From NCBI GenBank assembly GCA_025356445.1, contig JANXSZ010000053.1, forward strand, positions 1 to 64,000: a stretch of DNA of 64,000 nt, written 5' to 3'. The notes under the pieces were generated by a model. It saw only the letters and a list, made by a program, of their open reading frames with translations. It did no database searches and had not been told where the DNA came from. This document shows, piece after piece, positions 33,682 through 43,735 of the stretch (position 1 is the stretch's first letter; the number at the start of each line of letters is the position of its first letter). Source of the DNA: Betaproteobacteria bacterium (GTDB taxonomy: Bacteria; Pseudomonadota; Gammaproteobacteria; Burkholderiales; Burkholderiaceae_C). The position numbers and the translations under genes were made by a program.

Positions 33682-34086
33682 TCAAATCGTTTGAGTCGGG
33701 CGCTCAGAGGCCAAATGAGCCCCCAGAATTTCTTCAATTTTGTGCTTCAACAGGCGGGACTTCTCATCAGCCGGGAAATGCACACCTACGCCCTGGGTGC
33801 GGTTGTTGGACGAGCGCGCGGGCGTCACCCATGCCACTTTGCCGGCTACCGGGTAGCGCTGTGGTTCATTGGGCAAGGACAGCAGCAGGTAAATATCGTC
33901 GCCCAGCTTGTAGTCTTTGGTGGACGGGATGAAGATGCCGCCCTCTGTGAAATGCGGAATATAGGCGGCATACAGCGCCGCTTTTTCCTTGATCGCCAAC
34001 TGAATGACGCTGGGACGTGGCGACGCAGGCACGGCCCCCGGTGTGGCTGTGCTGGACGCGGCTTGGGGGGATGGTGCGGTGCTCAT
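33682..34086 (-). CDS. PilZ-domain protein
   Basis: The 134-residue protein has a flexible N-terminal tail rich in Ala, Pro and Ser, then a PilZ domain (IQLAIKEKAALYAAYIPHFT, then IFIPSTKDYKLGDDIYLLL, then AGKVAWVTP). The domain lacks a clear RxxxR and D/NxSxxG c-di-GMP motif, as in the true PilZ proteins that act in chromosomal type IV pilus assembly. It sits between holB and tatD, a conserved place for pilZ, and probably serves chromosomal type IV pili rather than the element's thin pilus. Confidence 0.88.
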   Translation of the reverse strand: MSTAPSPQAASSTATPGAVPASPRPSVIQLAIKEKAALYAAYIPHFTEGGIFIPSTKDYKLGDDIYLLLSLPNEPQRYPVAGKVAWVTPARSSNNRTQGVGVHFPADEKSRLLKHKIEEILGAHLASERPTQTI

Positions 34087-34094
34087 GGTACGGA

Positions 34095-35132
34095 TTATGG
34101 AGATGTTGAAGGAGGTGCTCTCAGTGCCGCACGGGCTTGTTCCCCCAAGGCTTCAAGCATCAAACCCGCATTGAACGGGTGTTCAGCGGTACGGGTGGCG
34201 ATAGCCAGTGCTTTGCCCCAGGCAGAAAGACGCGCCAAATCAGCCGTCAAACGCAAATCCTGAATCACTTTGGTGTCAAAAAACCGAGGGGACGCCCCCA
34301 CTTTGAACGCCATGGCATCGTGGCAAATCTTTTGCAACGTCTCTAGCACCTGCGGCATGGAGAGACCGTTGAGCCGACTCATGTCCCCCTGGACAATGGC
34401 CCGTGGCAGCTCTGACCAGCTGGCGGCAGTGGCGCCGGTGTTGGCAAACTGAAGGGCATCGTCAGGCCGACCTCCACAGGCACGCAGCCACACAGCGGCG
34501 TCGGTGGTACTCAAACCCTGTTCAACCAGCCAGGCCTGCGCGGTGGCCGGCTCAGGCCAGACCATGGCGTGACCCAGGCAGCGGCTGCGGATGGTGGGCA
34601 GCAGCTGGTGTGCTGCTTCGCAGGCGAGTATGAACTTCACATCGCCAGGTGGCTCTTCCAGGGTTTTCAGCAGCGCGTTGGCAGTGATGGTGTTCATCTG
34701 CTCAGCCGGGTAGACCAGCACGGCCTTGCCCCGACCACGGGCGCTGGTGCGTTGCGAAAACACTACAGCATCGCGCATGGCTTCGACGCGGATTTCCTTG
34801 CTGGGTTTGCGCTTTTTGTCGTCAATGTCGGCCTGGGCTTTTTCAGACAAAGGCCAACCGAATTCGAGCATGGCGGTCTCAGGCATCAGCACACACAGGT
34901 CAGCATGGGTACGCACGTCGATAGCGTGGCAGCTGCCGCACTGGCCGCAAGCGCCGTGTTCGGTGGGGTTGTCACATAACCAGGCGCGAACCAAGGCCAA
35001 ACCCAAGGCGTACTGCCCTAAGCCTGACGGGCCGTGCAGCAGCCAGGCATGGCCGCGCTGGCGCAGCAGTGCGGTTTGCTGGGCGCGAAGCCAGGGGGCG
35101 AGTTGCGCTGATGGAACGGACGTGTTGCTCAT
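34095..35132 (-). CDS. holB: DNA polymerase III subunit delta'
   Basis: This 345-residue clamp-loader subunit has a degenerate P-loop region ([20 protein letters not shown]), zinc-binding cysteines (CGQCGSCH plus an upstream C), and the segment [20 protein letters not shown] typical of delta'. The start overlaps the tmk stop (ATGA), a conserved tmk-holB arrangement. Confidence 0.93.
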   Translation of the reverse strand: MSNTSVPSAQLAPWLRAQQTALLRQRGHAWLLHGPSGLGQYALGLALVRAWLCDNPTEHGACGQCGSCHAIDVRTHADLCVLMPETAMLEFGWPLSEKAQADIDDKKRKPSKEIRVEAMRDAVVFSQRTSARGRGKAVLVYPAEQMNTITANALLKTLEEPPGDVKFILACEAAHQLLPTIRSRCLGHAMVWPEPATAQAWLVEQGLSTTDAAVWLRACGGRPDDALQFANTGATAASWSELPRAIVQGDMSRLNGLSMPQVLETLQKICHDAMAFKVGASPRFFDTKVIQDLRLTADLARLSAWGKALAIATRTAEHPFNAGLMLEALGEQARAALRAPPSTSP

Positions 35133-35803
35133 GGTCGCGCCGCTACCATGATGGACAACCAGCCTTTTTGAACCAACACGCGGGTGATCTGTTGCCAGAC
35201 TTGGTGGCGCTCAGCGGCGGCGTCGATGCGGGCAAAGCGCCGGGGGTCTGCGGCGACTCGGGTGGCATAGCCTGCAACCACTTTTTGGAAAAATGCCAGT
35301 GGCTGGGACTCGAACTTGTCGGGCGTACGGGCATCAACCAGACGGGCTGCTGCGATTTCGGGCGCCAGGTCAAACCACAGCGTCAAATGCGGTTGGCGCA
35401 GTATTATTTGAGAGGAATCAGCCTGTAGTGCAGGACTGGATTGCACCCATTGCTCTAAAGTTGATAGCACACCCAAGTTGAAGCCACGCCCACCGCCTTG
35501 GTAAGCAAAGCTGGCATCTGTAAAGCGGTCACACAGCACCACGTCACCCCTTGCCAAGGCGGGTTCAATGACATTCACCAGGTGGTCACGCCGGGCGGCA
35601 AAGATCAGCAGGGCTTCGGTAAGCGGGTCCATCGCGTCGTTGAGCACCATGGTGCGCAGTTTTTCAGCCAGGGGCGTACCGCCTGGCTCACGGGTCAAAG
35701 TGACCGCCCTGCCCTGTTCGGTGAAGGCTTTGGCCAAGCCGTCGATATGGCTGGATTTGCCCGCACCGTCTATGCCTTCAAAGCTGATGAAGAGACCGTT
35801 CAT
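35129..35803 (-). CDS. tmk: thymidylate kinase
   Basis: The 224-residue enzyme phosphorylates dTMP to dTDP. It shows the P-loop [12 protein letters not shown], the DR motif region [13 protein letters not shown], and [20 protein letters not shown], all typical of bacterial Tmk. It lies in the order mltG-tmk-holB and overlaps holB. Confidence 0.95.
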   Translation of the reverse strand: MNGLFISFEGIDGAGKSSHIDGLAKAFTEQGRAVTLTREPGGTPLAEKLRTMVLNDAMDPLTEALLIFAARRDHLVNVIEPALARGDVVLCDRFTDASFAYQGGGRGFNLGVLSTLEQWVQSSPALQADSSQIILRQPHLTLWFDLAPEIAAARLVDARTPDKFESQPLAFFQKVVAGYATRVAADPRRFARIDAAAERHQVWQQITRVLVQKGWLSIMVAARP

Positions 35804-35853
35804 GGTGTTCGCATTTTCTGGGTATGTCCTTGAGTTCCTTGATGTTCAACCGC

Positions 35854-36858
35854 TCAGCCACCAGATTTACCCCGGATGAAGCGGTTCACCGCCTTATTGT
35901 GCGCGTCCAGGTCGTCACTGAACTGGCTGCTGCCATCGCCCCGCGCCACAAAGTACAGCGCCTTGCTATCCGCCGGTTGCACTGCCGCCAGCAAGGCCGC
36001 CTTGCCGGGCATGGCGATGGGTGTGGGGGGCAGCCCTGCACGGGTGTAGGTGTTCCAGGGGGTGTCGGTGAGCAAATCACGTTTGCGCAGGTTGCCATCG
36101 AATTTGTCGCCCAGGCCGTAAATAACCGTTGGGTCGGTTTGCAGCAGCATGCCCGCGCGCAGGCGGTTGTGGAAGACAGAGGCGATCATTGCGCGGTCAC
36201 TGGCTCTGCCAGTTTCTTTCTCAATGATGCTGGCCAAGATCAACACCTGTTCCGGGCTGGTGAGGGTAACGCCGGGGGCGCGCAGGTTCCAGGCTGCAGC
36301 CAGCTTGCTGTCCATCGCTTTCAGGGCACGGCGCAGCAAATCCACATCGCTGCTGCCCTTGGCGTAGGTGTAAGTGTCGGGGAAAAACCGCCCTTCTGCG
36401 GGCGTGCCAGGGCGACCCAGACGGGCCATAAGATCGTCGTTGCTCAAGGTTTGGACATCATGCCGAATGAAGGCCTCGCGCTGCAAGGCGTCCCGCACCT
36501 GGCGCAAGTTCCAGCCTTCCACCAGCACCAGCGAACGCAGGGTTTCCTCGCCACGCGTCAGCTTCAGAAGCAGGCTGCGGGGCGTCTCACCACTCACTAT
36601 TTCATAGCTACCCGCTTTGATCTGCTTTGCACTGCCTGCAATTTTGAACCACCACAGCAGCCATGCCGGATTCACGTCCACCCCGGCATCGGCCACTGCT
36701 TGGGCCACACCACGCGGCGAAGTGCCTAACTCAATGGACAAATCCAGCACTGGGGCGCGCAGAAGCAGGGGCTGGTGCAACCACCACGCCGCAGCAGCAC
36801 CTGCCAAAACGGCGGTAAAAATCAGTGTGGAGAAGAGTCTAAGGAAGGCGCGGAGCAT
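35854..36858 (-). CDS. mltG: endolytic murein transglycosylase MltG
   Basis: The 334-residue protein has an N-terminal membrane anchor (LIFTAVLAGAAAAWWL), a LysM-like region, and a YceG catalytic domain with the Glu in ILASIIEKETGRASDR and the motif LQTDPTVIYGLG. It cuts nascent glycan strands and so helps to set chain length. It is divergent from ygfZ with only about 24 bases between the start codons, so the two promoters must overlap each other or the coding regions. Confidence 0.95.
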   Translation of the reverse strand: MLRAFLRLFSTLIFTAVLAGAAAAWWLHQPLLLRAPVLDLSIELGTSPRGVAQAVADAGVDVNPAWLLWWFKIAGSAKQIKAGSYEIVSGETPRSLLLKLTRGEETLRSLVLVEGWNLRQVRDALQREAFIRHDVQTLSNDDLMARLGRPGTPAEGRFFPDTYTYAKGSSDVDLLRRALKAMDSKLAAAWNLRAPGVTLTSPEQVLILASIIEKETGRASDRAMIASVFHNRLRAGMLLQTDPTVIYGLGDKFDGNLRKRDLLTDTPWNTYTRAGLPPTPIAMPGKAALLAAVQPADSKALYFVARGDGSSQFSDDLDAHNKAVNRFIRGKSGG

Positions 36859-36881
36859 GGGCGGCGATGATAATCCACCCT

Positions 36882-37820
36882 ATGACTACCCCTATTTCCT
36901 CCTCGCCTGCGTCACCACTGAACGGTCTGGCCTTGCTGCCGCACTTGGGCGTGATCCGCGCTGAAGGCGTGGACGCCGCCAGTTTTCTGCACAACCAGCT
37001 GACGCAAGATTTTGCCCTCCTGGGTTTGGGTGAAGCCCGCCTGTGCGCCCTGTGTACCGCCAAAGGCCGGATGCTGGCCAGCTTTATCGGCTTCAAGCGC
37101 AGCCCGACCGACATCCTGCTGGTGTGCAGCCAGGACATTCTGGCGGCAACCTTGAAGCGCCTGTCCATGTTCGTCATGCGTGCCAAAGTCAAGCTGAGCG
37201 ATGCGTCAGCAGATTTTCAGATTGCAGGCGGGACAGGGATTGCTCTTGATTCTGTAGCGCCTACAGCTCAACCAGTCTGGTCTATGAGCGCTATGGATGG
37301 TGTAAACGTTATCAACCTCTACCCTGCCAATGGCCAGCATCGTGCCTTGTGGGTCGCACCTTCTGCGACGCCCCTGCCCCATCCTGCGAACCTCAGCGCA
37401 GCCCAGTGGCAATGGACAGAAGTGCAAAGTGGCATCGTCACGCTCACCCAGCCCATCGTTGAAGCCTTTGTGCCGCAAATGCTCAATTACGAATCAGTAG
37501 GCGGGGTGAACTTCAAAAAAGGTTGCTACCCCGGCCAGGAGATTGTCGCCCGCAGCCAGTTCCGCGGCACGCTCAAGCGCCGGGCTTTCCTGGTTCATGC
37601 TGATGTTGAGATGCACGCGGGCCAAGAAGTCTTCACCTCAAGTGATGCCGAGCAGCCCTGTGGCCTCGTGGCCCTGGCTGCGCCGGCACCTGGTGGTGGC
37701 TGGGATGCGATGGTTTCGGTACAAACAGCCGCTGTGGAAAGCGGATTGCGCTTGGTATCCGCCGACGGCGCTGCATTGGCCGTGCAACCCTTGCCCTACG
37801 CCCTGCTTGAAGATATTTAA
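36882..37820 (+). CDS. ygfZ: tRNA-modifying/folate-binding protein YgfZ
   Basis: The 312-residue protein is homologous to GcvT and supports iron-sulfur enzymes such as MiaB. The signature KGCYPGQEIVARSQFRG is present near residue 210, and the N-terminal GVIRAEGVDAASFLHNQLTQ is typical. ATG at 36882 was preferred over ATG at 36867, which gives only five extra residues. An inserted stretch around residues 110-135 overlaps the short palindrome ctgtag-cgc-ctacag (37252-37266). Confidence 0.92.
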   Translation: MTTPISSSPASPLNGLALLPHLGVIRAEGVDAASFLHNQLTQDFALLGLGEARLCALCTAKGRMLASFIGFKRSPTDILLVCSQDILAATLKRLSMFVMRAKVKLSDASADFQIAGGTGIALDSVAPTAQPVWSMSAMDGVNVINLYPANGQHRALWVAPSATPLPHPANLSAAQWQWTEVQSGIVTLTQPIVEAFVPQMLNYESVGGVNFKKGCYPGQEIVARSQFRGTLKRRAFLVHADVEMHAGQEVFTSSDAEQPCGLVALAAPAPGGGWDAMVSVQTAAVESGLRLVSADGAALAVQPLPYALLEDI

Positions 37821-37844
37821 CGCAACTTTCCCCACTGAGTCGCT

Positions 37845-39392
37845 GTGACCTTTACCCTCCAAACCCGCTGCAGCGGCGTCTTGCTGCACCCCACCTCCCT
37901 CCCTGGCCCCCATGGCAGTGGGGACTTCGGCCCAGCGGCTTACCATTTCATCGACTGGTTGCAAGGTGCAGGTCAAACCCTGTGGCAGGTGCTGCCGCTC
38001 AATCCGATTGGCCCCGGCAACTCACCTTACGCGGGGGTGTCGGCCTTTGCAGGCAATCCGCTGCTGGTGGCGCTGGAGCCGTTGGTCGAGCGAGGTTGGC
38101 TCAGCGCCCCTGACACGACAACCTTGGCCACGTTCGACGCCCTGCGGGTGGACTACGGCCAAACCATCCCTTGGCGTATGCAACAACTGCGCGCAGCATG
38201 GCAAGGTTTCAGCCAGTTTGCCACGGCTGAAGACAGCGACGCGTTGCGCACCTATGCCAAGTCACAATCCACATGGCTGGATGACTACGCCCTTTTCATG
38301 GCCTTGGACCATGCCTTCAACCCTCCGGACACGGCCCCCAGCGACTGGCGTGCGTGGTGCGATTGGACTGAGATGGACGGAGGTCTTGCCAAACGTATGC
38401 CTGCCGCGCTGGCCGACGCTCGTATTCAATTCGCTGACGCCATTCAGTTTTGGCAGTTCACCCAGTGGTGTTTTGAGACCCAATGGCAGGCGCTGCGGGC
38501 CTATGGTCAAGCCCGTGGCGTTTTTATCGTCGGCGATCTGCCGATTTTTATCGCTCACCACAGCGCCGACTGCTGGGCACGGCCTGACCTGTATTGGCTG
38601 GACGACAGCGGCCAGCCCACCGTGGTTGCGGGTGTGCCACCTGATTTTTTCTCGGCCACGGGTCAGCGCTGGGGCAACCCGCTCTACCGCTGGGACGCCT
38701 TTGAGGCTGAAGGCTTCGCTTGGTGGATTGCCCGCGTCAAGCGCCAACTGGCGCTGGCCGATGTGGTGCGCATCGACCATTTTCGGGGCTTTGCCGCCTA
38801 CTGGGAAATACCTGCCAGCTGTCCCACTGCCATGGACGGCCAATGGGTCACAGCACCGGGTCATGCCCTGTTCAGCGCCATCCAGTCTGCATTGCAGGCT
38901 GATTCAGTCCTTCCTTTGCCCATCATTGCCGAGGATTTAGGTGTCATCACCTCTGATGTGGAAGCCTTGCGCGATGCCTTTGCCTTCCCTGGCATGCGCA
39001 TCTTGCAGTTTGGCTTTGGCGACACGCCTGCCAATGCCTTTTTGCCGCACAACTACATCACCAATACCGTGACTTACACCGGCACGCACGACAACGACAC
39101 CGCACGCGGCTGGTGGGCCACCGCCACCGCCCATGAGCGCCACACGGCACAAACCTACCTGAACTGCACAGAGCCCCAAGCCCACCACGGCATGACCCGT
39201 GCCATCATGGCCTCTGTCGCCAACACGGCCATCCTGCCCCTGCAAGATGTCTTGGGCCTGGACAGCACCCATCGCATGAACACGCCCGGGCTGATGGGGG
39301 CATGGGAATGGCGCTTTGTGTGGGCCTGGGTAGGGAATGAGCCGGGGGCCCAGCTCAGGGCGTTGAGTGTGGCGTTTGGGCGACTGGGGTAG
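37845..39392 (+). CDS. malQ: 4-alpha-glucanotransferase (amylomaltase)
   Basis: The 515-residue GH77 enzyme transfers alpha-1,4-glucan segments in maltodextrin or glycogen metabolism. It has LHPTSLPGPHGSGDFG at the N-terminus, WQVLPLNPIGPGNSPY, the nucleophile Asp in VRIDHFRGFAAYWE, the acid Glu in IAEDLGVITSDV and TGTHDNDT. It starts with GTG 24 bases after ygfZ. Its last 38 bases overlap the 3' end of the convergent O-antigen-ligase-like gene. Confidence 0.95.
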   Translation: MTFTLQTRCSGVLLHPTSLPGPHGSGDFGPAAYHFIDWLQGAGQTLWQVLPLNPIGPGNSPYAGVSAFAGNPLLVALEPLVERGWLSAPDTTTLATFDALRVDYGQTIPWRMQQLRAAWQGFSQFATAEDSDALRTYAKSQSTWLDDYALFMALDHAFNPPDTAPSDWRAWCDWTEMDGGLAKRMPAALADARIQFADAIQFWQFTQWCFETQWQALRAYGQARGVFIVGDLPIFIAHHSADCWARPDLYWLDDSGQPTVVAGVPPDFFSATGQRWGNPLYRWDAFEAEGFAWWIARVKRQLALADVVRIDHFRGFAAYWEIPASCPTAMDGQWVTAPGHALFSAIQSALQADSVLPLPIIAEDLGVITSDVEALRDAFAFPGMRILQFGFGDTPANAFLPHNYITNTVTYTGTHDNDTARGWWATATAHERHTAQTYLNCTEPQAHHGMTRAIMASVANTAILPLQDVLGLDSTHRMNTPGLMGAWEWRFVWAWVGNEPGAQLRALSVAFGRLG

Positions 39393-41718
39393 GCTGCGTA
39401 GCCCGCAGCTTGCTCCGGTACGCCGCTGGCACATCTCTCTTCACGGCCTCTTTGTCTTTCACCAGCGCCAAGTCATAGGCCTGCTGAAACGCAGCCAGGG
39501 CCTTCGCTTCGTCACGTTGCGGGTTTTGCTCTTCGGTGTACAACAGGCCGGTTTTGACCCAGCCATCCACCACAGTCGCGGGCCAGTACTGGCTGCGCAG
39601 GGTCAGGCCCTTCAGCGCAACATCCCATTCTTTTTCTGCCAGCCCCATGACATACGCGGCGTTGACGAGGTCGTAGTCGTACACACCCTGGTCCAAAGAG
39701 CGCCGTGTGAGCGCCAGCGCTTGCGCCATGCGGCCTGTGCGGCTCAGCAAGATCACCTCCAGCGAACGCACCGAGGGGGCGTTGGGTTGCAGTTGTTTGC
39801 AACGCTCCAGGAATTCAAACGCTTTGTCGAACTGGCCGTTTTGCGAGTAACCCCGGGCGATGTTGGACATGATGGCCACCACGTAGGGGCGTGAGGTGGT
39901 GACGGATTCCCAAATCCAGGTGGCGTTCGTCCAGTCGCCCCACTTGGCCACCTCGTCGGCCACCATGGGCGTGAGTTTGCGGTAGTGCGGGGTGATAGCG
40001 ATACCTTCGCGCAGCAGCTGGAACATTTGGACTTTAGAGTCCTTCCAGCGGGGACTGTGAACCTGGTTCGAGGCCGATACCGTCAGTGCGAGCTTCACGG
40101 CGTTGACGATTTTATTTTCGGCCTCGGCAGCCTGCTGGCTGATGTAGAGACACAGCGCCAAGCAAGCCGCACTCGCGCCCAGCCAGACTTTCGAATGCAG
40201 GGGTGACCAGCGCAAGTGGCTTGCCAGCAGGCGATTGTCTGTCCAGCACAGCCGGGCATCCGATGCCGCCAAAATACCCAGACACACGGCAAACAAGGCC
40301 CCTGTTGCGGCCAGGCGCCACGGAAAGCCTGCGTTGCTGATGATCAAAAATAACAGCAAACTTGTTAGCGTGAATGCGCGCAATGGTGCTTCAGCGAGCG
40401 CTTCTGGCGTTGTGGCACGCAGTGTTTTCCAGGCAGCGGCGCTGAGGTAGCTGAACAGCGCCAGCAAAAAGCCCCATCCCACCAACCCATACTCGGCCAG
40501 CAGCTGCAGCACCTCGTTGTGAACGTAGTAGTCTGTCTCTAGCTGCGCGCCTGAAGCTTGGTAGCGGGGGATTTGCACCTCCCATGCGCCTGCACCCACG
40601 CCCGCCAGCGGGTTGTCGGCGATCATCCGGCCTGTGGCTGACCACATCACCCAACGCAAGGAGAATGAGCGTTCGGTGTACTCGCGCTTGTCTGTCATGG
40701 AGAGCGCCCGGGCAAAGCTGCGCGCGATGGGGGTCAGGCCCCGGCTTTCGACGCGGTGCTCTTCGATCAACGCAGCATTGCCCGTGCCCAGGCTGCCGAA
40801 ACCGATGACGGTCGCGATCAACACCCCGGCGGCAATGGCACGTTGCAGCTTGCTCCAGGGGGCGCCAAAGACGTTGGCCGAAACATTGACCATATTGCGC
40901 TCGGTGGCGGTCAGCGCTGCCAGCCGTTGACGGTACAGCAACGCCATCACGGGCAGCAGCACCAGCAATGCGGCCAGGGCGATCAGGGCGGAGCGCGTGC
41001 CCGTCATCAGCATGGCGACCAGATTAAAGCCTGTGGTGAAGCTCATCAGCACAAGGACGGCATGCGCTCTGGCACGCAGCAGCACCCAGACTGAAAACGG
41101 CAGCGTACAAACCAAAAATTCGGCAAAAAAGTTGCGGTTCACAAACGTTGATGCAGGATTGGGCCCTTGCGGAAAGCCTTTGAAGTCCGCCCAGAATTGC
41201 CATGCCGTCCAGATCGACGCCACCAAGGCCCCGGTGTGGATACCGACTGCCAACGTCGAAAACCGATCGCGACTGAAGCTGTTCAACCCCAACCAGACGA
41301 TGACGCTGAAAACGAACCAACGGATGGCTTCCACACCCCCCAAAAACACATGCGACCAGACCATACTGCCCAGTGCGTAAGCCATCAGGGCCAGTGGCAA
41401 GCCAACGATGCCATGCCAGCGCAGCGGTGTGGTGCGGCCTTGTTCGCGCCAAAAAAACACAACCAATGCCGACAGCGCCAGCATGCTGACGACGATGGAT
41501 TTGAGCGTGTCTTGCAGCATCAGCTCGTCGGGCACCCCCAGTGCCGGAGCGAGGAACATCATCAGCGCTAACAGCACCGCCGTCCAGTCGCCCGGGCGGG
41601 CCTCACCAGGCAGAGCGCTGCCCGTTTGCTCTAAAGGCAGCGTAGGTATTTTGATGGAGGCATGGGCTGATGTGGAGGTGTTCTGCGCGGTGGGCGCTGC
41701 TCGTTTTTTCTTGCTCAT
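39355..41718 (-). CDS. O-antigen ligase / Wzy-family membrane protein with C-terminal repeat domain
   Basis: The 787-residue protein has about a dozen transmembrane helices (residues about 45-480) with a Wzy_C/O-antigen-ligase-like core (PNPASTFVNRNFFAEFLVC, LMTGTRSALIALAALL, YYVHNEVLQLLAEYGLVGWG). A soluble C-terminal third (about 560-787) has TPR-like helices (GQFDKAFEFLERCKQLQPNA). Proteins of this form (WaaL, PglL, Wzy) move polysaccharide or oligosaccharide from lipid carriers onto lipid A, proteins or chains. A PglL-type O-oligosaccharyltransferase is plausible because the C-terminal domain is long. Its 3' end overlaps malQ on the other strand. Confidence 0.82.
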   Translation of the reverse strand: MSKKKRAAPTAQNTSTSAHASIKIPTLPLEQTGSALPGEARPGDWTAVLLALMMFLAPALGVPDELMLQDTLKSIVVSMLALSALVVFFWREQGRTTPLRWHGIVGLPLALMAYALGSMVWSHVFLGGVEAIRWFVFSVIVWLGLNSFSRDRFSTLAVGIHTGALVASIWTAWQFWADFKGFPQGPNPASTFVNRNFFAEFLVCTLPFSVWVLLRARAHAVLVLMSFTTGFNLVAMLMTGTRSALIALAALLVLLPVMALLYRQRLAALTATERNMVNVSANVFGAPWSKLQRAIAAGVLIATVIGFGSLGTGNAALIEEHRVESRGLTPIARSFARALSMTDKREYTERSFSLRWVMWSATGRMIADNPLAGVGAGAWEVQIPRYQASGAQLETDYYVHNEVLQLLAEYGLVGWGFLLALFSYLSAAAWKTLRATTPEALAEAPLRAFTLTSLLLFLIISNAGFPWRLAATGALFAVCLGILAASDARLCWTDNRLLASHLRWSPLHSKVWLGASAACLALCLYISQQAAEAENKIVNAVKLALTVSASNQVHSPRWKDSKVQMFQLLREGIAITPHYRKLTPMVADEVAKWGDWTNATWIWESVTTSRPYVVAIMSNIARGYSQNGQFDKAFEFLERCKQLQPNAPSVRSLEVILLSRTGRMAQALALTRRSLDQGVYDYDLVNAAYVMGLAEKEWDVALKGLTLRSQYWPATVVDGWVKTGLLYTEEQNPQRDEAKALAAFQQAYDLALVKDKEAVKRDVPAAYRSKLRATQPTPVAQTPHSTP

Positions 41719-42599
41719 GCACCCAACCGCACAAACATTTCCTGGTGCGGTATACCCACTTCATCGAACACTGGGCCGCGTGGCACAAAACCAAGCCGCG
41801 CATAAAAGCCCTGGGCACTGGTCTGCGCGTGCAACAGCACCTCGGTGTCGCCTCGCGCTTTCGCGCTGCCCATCAGGGCGGTCAAAATATCACGCCCCAC
41901 GCTGGAACCCCGCAGCACTTTGTTGACGGCCATGCGGCCTATTCGGCCTACGCCCGGTGCGTGTGTCAGCAAACGGCCTGTGCCAATCGCCATGCCCAAG
42001 CGGTTGTAAGCGACAGCGTGAAGGGCGCTGTGGTCAGCGTCATCCCATTCCATGTCTTTAGGGATACCCTGCTCTTCGATGAAGACCTGTGCGCGCACCG
42101 CACCGGCGTCTGTACCCAATTCAGCCCAAGATCCGGTTTTAATCTCCACCGTTGCCGCTCCAGCCTCAAAGCCCATGAACAAATCCCGCAACGCCTGCGG
42201 CACAGGCTTGGACACCTTTTTAACCGGGTCAGCAAACACATAAATCAGCTCGCCACTGACCAGCAGCCGGTCACCACTGAAAATGCCGCCCACAAACTGG
42301 AACGACGAGGTGCCAATGCGCGCGCACCGCATCCCCACGTCGAGCAGCTCGTCACAAGTGGCTGAGGCGTGGTATTCGAGCGTGGATTTTTTGACAAACA
42401 TGTCACCGTCTTGCGTGTGCATGGCGTCCATGTAGGGAAAGGCCAGCGCCCGCCAGTACTCGCCCATGGCGGTATCGAGGTACATCAGGTAATGGCCGTT
42501 GAAGACGATTTTTTGCGCATCCACCTCGGCCCAGCGTACACGCAGGCGGTGAATCAGTCGGAAGTCTTGTCGGTTCATGGGGGTGGGGGTGCTTGTCAT
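41715..42599 (-). CDS. fusion of a YbgC-like acyl-CoA thioesterase and a GNAT acetyltransferase
   Basis: The product is 294 residues from ATG at 42599. The first half is a hotdog thioesterase (VRWAEVDAQKIVFNGHYLMY with the catalytic Asp, then KKSTLEYHASATCDELLDV). The second half (about residues 150-294) is a GNAT domain (VFIEEQGIPKDMEWDDADHS, then IGRMAVNKVLRGSSVGRDIL, then GFYARLGFVPRGPVFDEVGI), ElaA-like. The stop overlaps the start of the downstream O-antigen-ligase-like gene. The substrate is unknown; the two activities could act in sequence on an acyl group. Confidence 0.88.
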   Translation of the reverse strand: MTSTPTPMNRQDFRLIHRLRVRWAEVDAQKIVFNGHYLMYLDTAMGEYWRALAFPYMDAMHTQDGDMFVKKSTLEYHASATCDELLDVGMRCARIGTSSFQFVGGIFSGDRLLVSGELIYVFADPVKKVSKPVPQALRDLFMGFEAGAATVEIKTGSWAELGTDAGAVRAQVFIEEQGIPKDMEWDDADHSALHAVAYNRLGMAIGTGRLLTHAPGVGRIGRMAVNKVLRGSSVGRDILTALMGSAKARGDTEVLLHAQTSAQGFYARLGFVPRGPVFDEVGIPHQEMFVRLGA

Positions 42600-42600
42600 G

Positions 42601-43596
42601 TCAAAGGTCAAAGGCTTGTTTTAACGCTGCAGCCGCGTGGGCATGGGCGATTTTGGCTTGCGGGATGGCTCGGCCCATTTTGATGAACTCGTGCACCACG
42701 CCCCGGTAGATTTCCAGGTCAACGGGAACACCGGCGGCACGCAGGGCATCGCCATACTGCACGCCTTCGTCCACCAGCGGATCGCATTCGGCCAGACCTA
42801 TCCAGGCGGGGGCAAGGTCGGAAAAATTAGACGCTCGCAGCGGGGCAAAGCGCCAGTCTTCACGGTCGGAGGGGTCTCGCACGTAATGGTTGAAGAACCA
42901 GCTGATGGCCGGTTCGTCCAGCACAAAGCCTTGGGCAAAGCGCTGGTGAGAGGGGGTGTCTTGGTGGGCCATCATGCCGGGGTAGAACAGCAATTGCAGC
43001 GCCAGCTTAAGGCCGATATCGCGGGCACGCATTGCGCATTGCACCGCCAGCGTGCCACCGGCACTGTCACCACCGACAGCGATACGGCGTGCATCCAATC
43101 CTAAATCCATAGCATTGATAGCAAGCCAGGCAAGCGCATCCCAAGTATCTTCTGCTGCGGCAGGGAATTTATGCTCTGGTGCGAGACGGTAGTCCAGCGA
43201 GATGACCGCTGCACCGCTCAGGCGGCTCAGCTCACGGCACAGGATGTCGTGGGTGTTGATGCTACCTACGGTGAAGCCCCCGCCGTGGAAATAGAGCAGC
43301 AGGGGCAGACCGGTACCAGCGACACCAACAGCACCGGCCTCTTTGGCCACCGGCGCATACAGCCGGGCAGGCAGCGCAAACCCATCCCGGGCGGGGATGG
43401 TGAAATCCTCAACCCGGGCCAGTTGCGCCTTGGGAACTTCCAGTACCTCGGCCCCCAGCGCATAAGCAGCTTTGGCTTGGCGGGGCGACACGGTATAGAG
43501 CGGTGGATGCCCAGCGCGGGTCATGCGCTCTAGTACGCCGCGCATGGCGGAGGTCAACAGGGATTCGGGCGGGGGCAGGCTCAAAACGGTCTCCAA
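42601..43596 (-). CDS. alpha/beta hydrolase, hormone-sensitive-lipase family
   Basis: The 331-residue esterase has the HSL-type oxyanion motif YFHGGGF, nucleophile Ser in GGDSAGG, Asp in AECDPLVDEG and His in GVVHEFI. It is soluble, with no signal peptide, and probably hydrolyses short acyl esters. It is co-directional with the thioesterase-GNAT gene one base downstream and divergent from the iron alcohol dehydrogenase gene. Confidence 0.92.
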   Translation of the reverse strand: METVLSLPPPESLLTSAMRGVLERMTRAGHPPLYTVSPRQAKAAYALGAEVLEVPKAQLARVEDFTIPARDGFALPARLYAPVAKEAGAVGVAGTGLPLLLYFHGGGFTVGSINTHDILCRELSRLSGAAVISLDYRLAPEHKFPAAAEDTWDALAWLAINAMDLGLDARRIAVGGDSAGGTLAVQCAMRARDIGLKLALQLLFYPGMMAHQDTPSHQRFAQGFVLDEPAISWFFNHYVRDPSDREDWRFAPLRASNFSDLAPAWIGLAECDPLVDEGVQYGDALRAAGVPVDLEIYRGVVHEFIKMGRAIPQAKIAHAHAAAALKQAFDL

Positions 43597-43735
43597 AACA
43601 GCGATCCCAAAGTCGCCAAACAGTTACTGAACAGTCACGCAGGGGGCACGGGCAAAGCCGTGAAGGCTGGTATCGTACCGTGTTGCTTTCACGGCCCGGC
43701 CCCGCCCTATAAACAAAGAGACACGAAAGATCCCC

